From NCBI GenBank assembly GCA_902496125.1, contig CABUZU010000098.1:1-7377 (forward strand): 7,377 bases of DNA. The letters are read 5' to 3'. The position numbers and the translations under genes were made by a program. This document shows, one piece after another, positions 1 to 5,442 of the stretch. Below the pieces are notes generated by a model. The model saw only the letters and a program-made list of their open reading frames with translations, did not search any database and had not been told where the DNA came from. This DNA comes from an uncultured Lachnospiraceae bacterium. Its GTDB lineage: Bacteria; Bacillota; Clostridia; Lachnospirales; Lachnospiraceae. Each line of letters starts with the position of its first letter. The first letter of the stretch is position 1.

Positions 1-1145
1 GCATCACATGCGAAAATGATTTTCTTTACATTGGCTGCGGTAAGTTTTACACTTTCTGTAGTAGATGCTGTTTTCTGTCCTTTTGACTCTGCTTTCATAT
101 TCTTCATCTGTGCTGTTGCATCTTCTAAGTTACTCTTCGTTCCAGACATCTTAATAATTGGTGCTGCAATTAAGAAAGATACTACCATTGCTACTACTAC
201 GCTACCTGCTACTGCTAAAGTGGAACCCTTAGGAGCCATTGCAAGGAAGGCGATGATACTACCTGGTGAAGCAGGTCCTACTAAACCAAGACCAAAGATG
301 GTATTATAAATCATAGCACAAACGCTACCACCGATGGTTGCTAATAATAATAATGGATTCATTAATACATATGGGAAGAAAATCTCATGAATACCACCGA
401 AGAAGTGGATAATAAATGCACCAGGAGCAGAATCCTTTGTTGCTTTATCCTTTGCAAATACTGCATATGCAAGTAAGAGTCCAGCACCAGAACCTGGATT
501 TGCTTCAATCATGTAGAAGATAGATTTACCAGCTTCTTTTGCCTGTTCAATTCCAAGTGGAGTAAAGATACCCTGATTGATTGCATTGTTAAGGAATAAT
601 ACCTTAGCAGGTTCAACAAAAATGGATACTAATGGTAATAAGCTGTGGTCTACTAAAATCTGAACCCCTGCATTTAATACTGCTAATACTGCTGCCATAA
701 AAGGACCAACTAAGTAGTAACCAAGTACCATAAGTGCTAAACCAATTAAACCAACTGAGAAATTGTTTACTAACATTTCAAAACCTGCTGGAATCTTTCC
801 ATCTACGGCTTTGTCAAATTGTTTGATTACCCATCCTGCAAAAGGTCCCATAATCATTGCACCAATAAACATGGTCGAATCGGTACCACAAATAACACCG
901 ATGGTTGCAATTACTCCGATTACTGCACCTCTGTCGCCTGCTACGCTCTTACCACCTTGGTAAGCAATTAAAATTGGTAACACATAAGTTAACATCGGTG
1001 AAACGATTGCTGCTAATTGTGCGTTTGGAAACCATCCAGCTTCAATGAATAATGCGGTTAAGAACCCCCATGCGATGAAGGCACCAATATTTGGCATAAC
1101 CATTCCGCTTAAGAAACGGCCAAAACTTTGTACTTTCTCTTTCAT
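1..1145 (-). CDS. mtlA: PTS mannitol-specific transporter EIICB, N-terminal part (cut by window edge)
   Basis: Membrane permease that imports mannitol and phosphorylates it to mannitol-1-phosphate. The reading frame opens at ATG 1145-1143 behind a good AAGGAG (1158-1153) and stays open to base 1, giving 381 complete codons. It begins MKEKVQSFGRFLSGMVMPNI, the typical MtlA start. The hydrophobic EIIC domain covers about residues 10-335 and contains IEANPGSGAGLLLAY and the family signature GGIHEIFFPYVLM, with Glu254 in the place of the E. coli substrate-site Glu257. A charged, Ala/Lys/Thr-rich linker follows (about 338-373). Then the IIB domain begins, KKIIFACDA, with Cys380 matching the phosphocysteine Cys384 of E. 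coli MtlA. The window ends two codons later, so whether a IIA domain is fused cannot be seen; in Firmicutes it is usually a separate mtlF. The call rests on residue patterns that match the family along the whole visible length. Confidence 0.96.
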   Translation of the reverse strand, partial: MKEKVQSFGRFLSGMVMPNIGAFIAWGFLTALFIEAGWFPNAQLAAIVSPMLTYVLPILIAYQGGKSVAGDRGAVIGVIATIGVICGTDSTMFIGAMIMGPFAGWVIKQFDKAVDGKIPAGFEMLVNNFSVGLIGLALMVLGYYLVGPFMAAVLAVLNAGVQILVDHSLLPLVSIFVEPAKVLFLNNAINQGIFTPLGIEQAKEAGKSIFYMIEANPGSGAGLLLAYAVFAKDKATKDSAPGAFIIHFFGGIHEIFFPYVLMNPLLLLATIGGSVCAMIYNTIFGLGLVGPASPGSIIAFLAMAPKGSTLAVAGSVVVAMVVSFLIAAPIIKMSGTKSNLEDATAQMKNMKAESKGQKTASTTESVKLTAANVKKIIFACD

Positions 1146-1215
1146 TATGTAACTCCTTCTTCTTTAATAAGTAAATTTAGTCTTTCATTTTGTTTCTAGT
1201 TTCGTTTTACAAACC

Positions 1216-1225
1216 GATGCGCATC
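1216..1225. promoter_or_regulatory. 10-bp perfect palindrome in the mtlA leader
   Basis: GATGC is followed directly by its reverse complement GCATC, with no spacer. It lies roughly 10-20 bases downstream of where mtlA transcription should begin (about 1235) and ~70 bases before the start codon. A protein bound here would block early elongation, so it could be a repressor site, but a 10-base palindrome can also arise by chance. No known operator is recognised. Confidence 0.3.
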
Positions 1226-1241
1226 TTGTTTTGTTGTCTTT

Positions 1242-1270
1242 ATTATAGCAAACAAATGCTAAAAGTTCAA
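1242..1270 (-). promoter_or_regulatory. Sigma-A promoter of mtlA with extended -10
   Basis: Read on the minus strand, TTGAAC (1270-1265) is the -35 box, followed by a 17-base spacer and a perfect TATAAT (1247-1242). TGC stands immediately before the TATAAT, giving an extended -10. The start of transcription would be near 1235, leaving a leader of about 90 bases before the mtlA ATG. Both boxes and the spacing are close to the sigma-A ideal. Confidence 0.85.
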
Positions 1271-1287
1271 GCAAATCATATTGCCTC

Positions 1288-1312
1288 TTTGTCACGTTGC
1301 ACAAGTGACAAA
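1288..1312. promoter_or_regulatory. Promoter-proximal TTGTCAC/GTGACAA dyad, likely MtlR-type operator
   Basis: TTTGTCAC (1288-1295) and GTGACAAA (1305-1312) form a perfect 8-bp inverted repeat around nine bases. The centre lies ~30 bp upstream of the mtlA -35 box, about -65 from the expected transcription start, a usual activator position. The half-sites match the reported Bacillus MtlR operator pattern (TTGNCACA, four bases, TGTGNCAA), although the inner spacing here is longer (nine rather than six bases between TTGNCAC and GTGNCAA). The operator assignment is inference from motif and position; no mtlR gene is in the window. Confidence 0.6.
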
Positions 1313-1324
1313 TCTTCTGATACG

Positions 1325-1346
1325 TTGTCACTTTAAAAAGTGACAA
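1325..1346. promoter_or_regulatory. Distal TTGTCAC/GTGACAA dyad, second MtlR-type operator
   Basis: TTGTCACTTT (1325-1334) and AAAGTGACAA (1337-1346) form a perfect 10-bp inverted repeat with a two-base centre. Its TTGTCAC half-sites are the same as those in the dyad at 1288-1312, and the two centres lie 35-36 bp apart (between three and four helical turns). Its right edge runs into the A-run that, on the minus strand, is the T-tail of the upstream gene's terminator. Thus operator and terminator are packed together. Confidence 0.55.
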
Positions 1347-1377
1347 AAAAAATGACAGTGCAACTTTGCACTGTCAT
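1345..1377 (-). terminator. Rho-independent terminator of the His-tailed M14 hydrolase gene
   Basis: A perfect 12-bp stem, ATGACAGTGCAA (1352-1363) against TTGCACTGTCAT (1366-1377), is closed by a minimal loop. On the minus strand it is followed by a run of eight T (1352-1345). It starts 14 bases after the stop codon of the 1391-2476 gene and separates that gene from the mtlA promoter downstream. Stem strength and T-run are both strong. Confidence 0.9.
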
Positions 1378-1390
1378 CTTTATATTCTTC

Positions 1391-2476
1391 TTATCTAAAG
1401 TGGTTTTCCATATCGACATCGCCGCCATGAGTATGACTGTAATTGTGCTTATGGTCGTGTTCATGGTCATGGTCGTGATGGTGACTGCAATGTGCATGAT
1501 GATGGTGAGGCTCGTTACACTCTACACCGTTACATATCGTTGTATAAGTGATAACCTCAGTATCTTTATCAGCCCATAAGGTCTTTGTTAAATATAGGAT
1601 TTCCCCACTATGTTCTGCATAAACTTCTTCTAAGATATTGCCAAAATAATCGGTAACATATCCTATCATCTGTCCAACTTCTAAATGGTCTCCTGCCTTT
1701 AGATCCGTACGCCAGATTCCAGAGGTAGAAATATTTTGATAAAGTGGATGCTCTAATAAATAAGGTTCTTTCTCTGGCATATCAATTTCACCTTCTAAAA
1801 GACCTAAGTGAATTAAGATATTGTTGATATCTCTTACATCCTCTTCTACTTCCTTTTTAGACCAACGTCCAGATTCTCCTCTTTCTAATAATAAAGAAGG
1901 GATTCCCATCTTACCAGCATAATTATAGCATCCAGTTGAAGCACTAGACTTAACCATAAAATCTACATGGGCAAGTTTGGCTGCTTCTTTTGCGATATTG
2001 CTAACTTCTTCACTGCAATTGCCGACAAAGTAAATATAAGGTTTTAAATCTTCATAAGCTTCCCCTGAATGTAAATCGATATAAAAATCAATATAAGGGA
2101 AGAAGTTCTTCTCAATATAATACGCTAATTTTTGTGAAAAGCTACCATTTTCATCCCCTGGGAACATCCTGTTTAAATTCTTACCATCTTCTGGTACTAA
2201 GCTTGGTAGTCGTGCTTCAAATCCAGTACGGTTTAAAACTGGAATGACTACTAAGTTTCCTGTCAAATCTTCTGGTTTATATTTTTTAATTAACTGAAAA
2301 CACGCTTCTACACCCACGTATTCACAACTATGTACACCTGCGGAAACTAGTACTGTTTTTCCTGGCTTGTTACCACTGATAATAATTACTGGTAAATCAA
2401 CATTAATGCTATCAATATGTATGTTTTGTTTTACAACACTACCCTGTTCAAAAGTAATTGGACCAAATTTATTCAT
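1391..2476 (-). CDS. M14-family zinc hydrolase (succinylglutamate desuccinylase/aspartoacylase type) with His-rich tail
   Basis: Predicted cytoplasmic zinc-dependent amidohydrolase or carboxypeptidase; no signal peptide is visible. Zinc ligands are readable: His49 and Glu52 in AGVHSCEY, and His136 in DLHSG. Substrate-binding residues fit GKNLNRMFPG (Arg103), and the catalytic base is probably Glu198 in LLLERGESG. The C-terminal beta domain of this family follows (about 255-312: LKAGDHLEVGQMIGYV). After residue 323 comes a tail the family normally lacks: 15 of the 27 residues from 324 to 350 are histidine, mixed with Asp, Glu and one Cys. The start at 2476 has GAGAGG eight bases upstream. The gene has its own promoter region and terminator. 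The natural substrate cannot be read from sequence; N-acyl amino acids or peptides are possible. The fold and zinc site are confident, the exact family member is not. The tail suggests binding or storage of zinc or nickel. Confidence 0.88.
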   Translation of the reverse strand: MNKFGPITFEQGSVVKQNIHIDSINVDLPVIIISGNKPGKTVLVSAGVHSCEYVGVEACFQLIKKYKPEDLTGNLVVIPVLNRTGFEARLPSLVPEDGKNLNRMFPGDENGSFSQKLAYYIEKNFFPYIDFYIDLHSGEAYEDLKPYIYFVGNCSEEVSNIAKEAAKLAHVDFMVKSSASTGCYNYAGKMGIPSLLLERGESGRWSKKEVEEDVRDINNILIHLGLLEGEIDMPEKEPYLLEHPLYQNISTSGIWRTDLKAGDHLEVGQMIGYVTDYFGNILEEVYAEHSGEILYLTKTLWADKDTEVITYTTICNGVECNEPHHHHAHCSHHHDHDHEHDHKHNYSHTHGGDVDMENHFR

Positions 2477-2509
2477 TCTTCTATCCTCTCATTAAATTTT
2501 CTTTCACTC

Positions 2510-2515
2510 ATTATA
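2510..2515 (-). promoter_or_regulatory. Probable -10 box of the M14 hydrolase gene
   Basis: A perfect TATAAT on the minus strand (2515-2510) lies 33 bases before the start codon. No good -35 box is present at 16-18 bases spacing; the sequence there is ACCAAC-like. That is what one expects of a promoter needing an activator, and a palindrome lies exactly at the -35 position. Transcription would start near 2503. Confidence 0.5.
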
Positions 2516-2537
2516 TCTTAGATTCAATTTCAGTTGG

Positions 2538-2556
2538 TAATTCCATTTTGGAATTA
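2538..2556. promoter_or_regulatory. Palindrome at the -35 position of the M14 promoter, LysR-box-like
   Basis: TAATTCCA (2538-2545) and TGGAATTA (2549-2556) form a perfect 8-bp inverted repeat with a three-base centre. It contains the T-N11-A layout typical of LysR-type regulator boxes. It abuts or overlaps the missing -35 box. The ATTCCA and TTTTGGA halves also occur in the dyad between the LysR gene and the TPR gene (4981-5020). Binding by the LysR protein encoded at 3995-4918 is inference. Confidence 0.45.
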
Positions 2557-2583
2557 GTAATCATACGCTAATTAGAATTAGTA
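2551..2583. repeat. Direct repeat GAATTAGTA and small palindrome upstream of the M14 promoter
   Basis: GAATTAGTA occurs at 2551-2559 and again at 2575-2583, 24 bp apart. The second copy overlaps a perfect palindrome, CTAATT-AG-AATTAG (2568-2581). The ATTAGAAT inside it (2571-2578) also appears around the lipoprotein promoter at 3914-3998. It lies about 65-80 bases upstream of the predicted transcription start and may be a regulator site; AT-rich background weakens the case. Confidence 0.35.
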
Positions 2584-2605
2584 TAGACTACCTATAGATT
2601 AACAG

Positions 2606-2631
2606 AAAAGGGATGAATTGTCATCCCTTTT
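2606..2631 (-). terminator. Terminator of the lipoprotein gene
   Basis: An 11-bp perfect stem (AAAAGGGATGA at 2606-2616 with TCATCCCTTTT at 2621-2631) has a four-base loop and begins eight bases past the stop codon of the 2639-3898 gene. On the minus strand the stem is preceded by an A-rich stretch and ends in TTTT, then CTG. The T-run is longer on the plus strand, so it could work both ways, but no plus-strand gene lies here. It separates the lipoprotein gene from the M14 gene. Confidence 0.75.
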
Positions 2632-2638
2632 TTTATTT

Positions 2639-3898
2639 TTATGCTTCTTTTTCACTATCTAAGCCTTCTACTAACTTCTTAAAGGTATCAAAATTTGCAG
2701 TGTCAGTATAAACAGACATATTTTTCATCAAATCATCGGTTGTATAAACGTTTTGATAGATGTTCGTTGCTTTCATACGAAGCGCTTTATAATCATCTAA
2801 ACTACTTGCATACCAGAAATCCTGATTTAAGCTATAGGCATTTCCATTGTCTTTTACCGTATCTGCATGACCAGTAATTGCATTGTACATAGCAATAAAG
2901 GATGGAGCTGCCATTGCTTCACATTTACCTGCAACAAAGTTTAAGCTAGAATTGCCAAACATATCCTTCTTTGCAAACATTTCTTGATTGCTGTCACCAA
3001 AGCAGTCAACGGTTCCTACCTGAATATCTCTGTTTTGAGCTTTTTCTTGGTCTGCAATGACATCCTGTAACATAGAAACTGCAATTGTAGATGCTACAAC
3101 ATCAGCCTTTGTCTGTTCTAATGCAGTTTTTACTAAGTCTGTTTCATTATAGTAATAGCCTGGGCAAACATAAACTTCGCCACCATCTTTACTCTTACCT
3201 ACTAAAGTAAGTTCTTGAATTTTTGAAACTTCTTCTACTGGTGTAGATAATTCAAATCCGTAATTAGAAACTAAGGTCTGTAACATTCCCTGTGTTCTAG
3301 ATACATGCATAAAGTTTTCTTCACTTGAACCACCACTTAATAAAAGATACTTCTTAGCACTTCCATTTTCTCCGGCTAAGCTTTCAATCATCTTAGCACC
3401 AGCATTGGTTTCTTCTTCGGTAGAAGGTCCTGTAATTCCTAAGAACTGCTTATTTGATTTTAATTTATTGAACGTATCTTCATCAAAAGAAGCACTACCT
3501 ACTACATAATATAAATCATCTCCACAAGCTTTAATAGACTGTTCTAAGTCATAGTTTGCATAAGAGATAACACCTTCGCATCCTTGCTTTCTTGCTTCAC
3601 TAATGAAATTATTTACTGCTTCTTGAGACTGTAATGCAGAAGAATAAATAAATTCTACATTAAATGCCTGTTCTAAATAATTTTTATAATAATCTTTAAA
3701 TAAATTGGTCTGTTCATCGGTTTCATCATAAATTGCTACTGCAATTTTATGAATTTCATCTTCTTTGTGACTCGTTTCTGTTGTCACTACTTCGCTTTTA
3801 GCCTTGGTTTCATTGGTAGTTGGGGTGCTACCACAACCTGCTAAACTTAAACACATAGCTGCTGATAAAGAAAGTACTGCGATTTTCTTCATTTTCAT
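2639..3898 (-). CDS. Substrate-binding lipoprotein, type I periplasmic-binding-protein fold (orphan)
   Basis: Predicted extracellular solute-binding lipoprotein anchored to the outer face of the membrane. The signal peptide is clear: MKMKK, a hydrophobic stretch at 6-18, then lipobox LAGC with Cys22 as the lipidated residue, followed by a Thr/Ser/Lys-rich linker to about residue 48. The mature part starts IHKIAVAIYDETDEQ and carries NNFISEARKQGCEGVISYA, the pattern of type I sugar-binding-like proteins (LacI/RbsB fold). The length of 419 residues is normal for the class. The start at 3898 has AGGAGG (3913-3908) nine bases upstream; the second Met (residue 3) would be too far from it. No ABC ATPase or permease gene is next to it, so it may serve a transporter encoded elsewhere or act as a sensor. 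The ligand is unknown. It lies 96 bases after the LysR gene on the same strand and may be partly co-transcribed with it. Confidence 0.85.
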   Translation of the reverse strand: MKMKKIAVLSLSAAMCLSLAGCGSTPTTNETKAKSEVVTTETSHKEDEIHKIAVAIYDETDEQTNLFKDYYKNYLEQAFNVEFIYSSALQSQEAVNNFISEARKQGCEGVISYANYDLEQSIKACGDDLYYVVGSASFDEDTFNKLKSNKQFLGITGPSTEEETNAGAKMIESLAGENGSAKKYLLLSGGSSEENFMHVSRTQGMLQTLVSNYGFELSTPVEEVSKIQELTLVGKSKDGGEVYVCPGYYYNETDLVKTALEQTKADVVASTIAVSMLQDVIADQEKAQNRDIQVGTVDCFGDSNQEMFAKKDMFGNSSLNFVAGKCEAMAAPSFIAMYNAITGHADTVKDNGNAYSLNQDFWYASSLDDYKALRMKATNIYQNVYTTDDLMKNMSVYTDTANFDTFKKLVEGLDSEKEA

Positions 3899-3913
3899 AT
3901 CAAATAACCTCCT

Positions 3914-3998
3914 ATTAGAATAATAAATCTTATATTGATTATTTTACCATAAATAATAATTTTCGTCTTATTCTAATATCGACTAACCTTTATTCTAA
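3914..3998. promoter_or_regulatory. Lipoprotein gene control region: extended -10 and repeated TTATTCTAA sites
   Basis: On the minus strand TGG-TAAAAT (3949-3941) could be an extended -10 without a recognisable -35. Around it, ATTAGAATAA (3914-3923) is mirrored by TTATTCTAAT (3968-3977), and TTATTCTAA recurs at 3990-3998, 22 bp further on, where it overlaps the end of the LysR gene. The two upstream copies fall near -35 to -65 relative to the expected start, as activator sites often do. No regulator is identified; the sequence is AT-rich, so some of this may be chance. Confidence 0.4.
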
Positions 3999-4918
3999 CC
4001 TATGATATCCTCATCATTTTTAATTTGATTTAAGAATTGTTTTGCAGCTAATGACAATGGTTCTTCACTTCTGTGAATATAACCTAAACAAATATTTTCT
4101 TTTTCATATTTTACTGGAATTTCTCTAAGTTCCCCAAAAAAACACTCGACTCCATGACGTGTCACACCATAAGATAGATAAGCCCTATCTGTCTCCTTTA
4201 AAATATTCATCAGTGCATAATCACACTCTACGATAATGGCATCAGACATTTCTTTTTCTAAATGAAATTCACGTTCTATTTGTTCTAAATGATAGGTTCT
4301 AGATAAATTATCTTCCCTCCACCGAATAAATTTCATATTTTGTAAATCCTCTATCTGCAATTGTGTATAATTATAATAAGGACTATTCGGTCCTACACTG
4401 ACACTAATTCTTGCGGGTACAAGCGAACTAAAATAAAGCCCTTTACGATGCATCAATGTCTGGAATGCATCTTTTTGCTGATATCCTAAATATAAAAGTC
4501 CAAGTTCTGCCTCTCCTTGCATGACCATATCAATGACATAACTAATGCTTCCTTCGTACATCTTTAAGCAAAAGTTTTCTTTTTCTACCTTTTTTACAAA
4601 TTTCGCAAAATGACTGGCTAGGAAATTACTTACAACAACTGCAATATGAAAACACGTCTTTTTTTGCAAATCGGAAAAGGTCTCAAACTTCTGTAACATC
4701 TGTAAAATCTGTTGGGATTGTTGATACAATACTTGTCCGGCCTCTGTAAGAACCACGCCGCTCCCCTGTCTCCGAAAGATGTCATAACCTAATTCTATCT
4801 CTAGACTTTTTATGACCTTACTTACATTTGACTGTGTTGTATACAAAAACTCCGAGGCTTTATTAAAACTTCCCATATCCGCAGCGGTAATTACATACTC
4901 TAACTGTTTTATTTCCAT
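3995..4918 (-). CDS. LysR-family transcriptional regulator
   Basis: Cytoplasmic DNA-binding regulator of 307 residues, the normal length for the family. The N-terminal winged helix-turn-helix is plain: MEIKQLEYVITAADMGSFNK, then ASEFLYTTQSNVSKVIKSLE and LGYDIFRRQGSGVVLTEAG, up to about residue 62. A linker helix (64-85) joins it to the effector-binding domain, which begins at CFHIAVVVSNFL (about 89) and runs to ~300. The start at 4918 fits an AGGAAG-like site about ten bases upstream. It is transcribed away from the small TPR gene, and the intergenic region holds a dyad (4981-5020) that could be its autoregulatory site, as is common for this family. Likely targets are itself, the TPR gene, the lipoprotein gene and perhaps the M14 gene; this is inferred from position and shared motifs only. 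The inducer is unknown. Confidence 0.93.
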   Translation of the reverse strand: MEIKQLEYVITAADMGSFNKASEFLYTTQSNVSKVIKSLEIELGYDIFRRQGSGVVLTEAGQVLYQQSQQILQMLQKFETFSDLQKKTCFHIAVVVSNFLASHFAKFVKKVEKENFCLKMYEGSISYVIDMVMQGEAELGLLYLGYQQKDAFQTLMHRKGLYFSSLVPARISVSVGPNSPYYNYTQLQIEDLQNMKFIRWREDNLSRTYHLEQIEREFHLEKEMSDAIIVECDYALMNILKETDRAYLSYGVTRHGVECFFGELREIPVKYEKENICLGYIHRSEEPLSLAAKQFLNQIKNDEDIIG

Positions 4919-4980
4919 CCTACTTCTTCCTTTCTAAAGTTATAGTTTAACATAAAACCGTAGAAAGTCTAAATTTTTTG

Positions 4981-5020
4981 GCATTCCAAATTGTTATCAC
5001 CATCTAGCAATTTTGGATGC
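4981..5020. promoter_or_regulatory. Interrupted dyad between the LysR and TPR genes, possible LysR binding site
   Basis: GCATTCCAAATTG (4981-4993) and CAATTTTGGATGC (5008-5020) pair at 11 of 13 positions across a 14-base spacer. The right arm includes the putative -35 box of the TPR gene (TTGGAT, 5013-5018). Location in the divergent promoter region next to the regulator gene and the ATTCCA/TTTTGGA halves shared with 2538-2556 favour a LysR-type site. Not proven. Confidence 0.45.
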
Positions 5021-5041
5021 AATATGTTACACTAGTATTAG
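5013..5041 (+). promoter_or_regulatory. Possible promoter of the small TPR gene
   Basis: TTGGAT (5013-5018), a 17-base spacer and TATTAG (5036-5041) make a moderate sigma-A-like promoter, 22 bases before the start codon. The -10 is imperfect and the -35 lies inside a dyad, so regulation is likely if the promoter is real. Transcription would begin only about 12-15 bases before the start codon, barely enough room for the AGGAGG at 5049-5054, so a start slightly further upstream is possible. Confidence 0.35.
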
Positions 5042-5062
5042 TTTTTTTAGGAGGATTTTACA

Positions 5063-5311
5063 ATGAACGATGACAAGCTTACCAAACTGTTAGAAGAAGT
5101 GGAACATGCGAAAAAAGTATGCGGAGAGAAAAGTACTTATCTTGCATCTTGCTACTATGACCTTGGAGTCTACTACGTCAACCACGGCGAGAAAATGAAG
5201 GCAATGGAAGCCTTTGGCGACTGTCTTTATATTCGAAAAAATATCTTTAGTGAGGAATCTATTTATGTTCGAGAGATTTATTACGGATTAGAACAGTGTA
5301 CCTTTATGTAA
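5063..5311 (+). CDS. Small single-TPR protein
   Basis: An 82-residue soluble protein with an ideal AGGAGG (5049-5054) eight bases before ATG and its own terminator right after the TAA, so it is almost surely translated. Residues 28-61 fit one tetratricopeptide repeat: Tyr31, Leu34, Gly35, Tyr38, Ala47, Phe51 and Cys54 fall at the seven conserved TPR positions. The following CLYIRKNIFSEES resembles the kinesin-light-chain-like TPR subtype. Residues 1-25 form a charged helix, and residues 66-80 look like the first helix of a second, incomplete repeat. There is no signal peptide or membrane segment; four cysteines are present. It probably mediates a protein-protein contact, perhaps as a dimer, since a single TPR is rarely stable alone. 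It is the only plus-strand gene here and is divergent from the LysR gene. Its function is unknown. Confidence 0.8.
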   Translation: MNDDKLTKLLEEVEHAKKVCGEKSTYLASCYYDLGVYYVNHGEKMKAMEAFGDCLYIRKNIFSEESIYVREIYYGLEQCTFM

Positions 5312-5347
5312 AAAATTGGGGGAAATTACTTCCTCCCAATTTTTTCT
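5311..5347. terminator. Bidirectional terminator between converging genes
   Basis: AAAAATTGGG with GGAA (5311-5324) pairs with TTCC and CCCAATTTTT (5330-5345), leaving one bulged T. On the plus strand it ends in TTTTTT and follows the TPR gene at once, overlapping its stop codon. On the minus strand it likewise ends in a T-run and lies ~98 bases beyond the stop of the ankyrin gene, which has no other clear terminator before it. It probably serves both genes. Confidence 0.85.
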
Positions 5348-5442
5348 GTTTCAATAACAAAAGTGTGCTTTATTCATTATTTGGGATTATTTTATTAATC
5401 TAAACTTTTATTTATCTTACCTAACACCGTAAATTCATTCAA

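Noticed and set aside
16..309. Plus-strand open frame of 97 codons, and a second one at 763-963
   Set aside because: Both are antisense to the mtlA frame, which matches its family along its whole visible length; their hydrophobic look is a mirror of the membrane protein.
1199..1214. Catabolite-response (cre) site near the mtlA start
   Set aside because: TGTAAAACGAAAC resembles the consensus but has one base too many between TG and CG, so it does not fit.
1340..1579. Plus-strand open frame rich in Met and Val
   Set aside because: It is the complement of the CAT/CAC-rich His tail of the M14 gene and starts inside that gene's terminator; it has no ribosome binding site.
2695..2877. Plus-strand open frame of 60 codons
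   Set aside because: Antisense to the lipoprotein gene, without ribosome binding site or family resemblance.
4919..4980. Promoter of the LysR gene
   Set aside because: TATAAC-like and TTTAGA-like boxes are present on the minus strand, but no pair has convincing sequence and spacing together.
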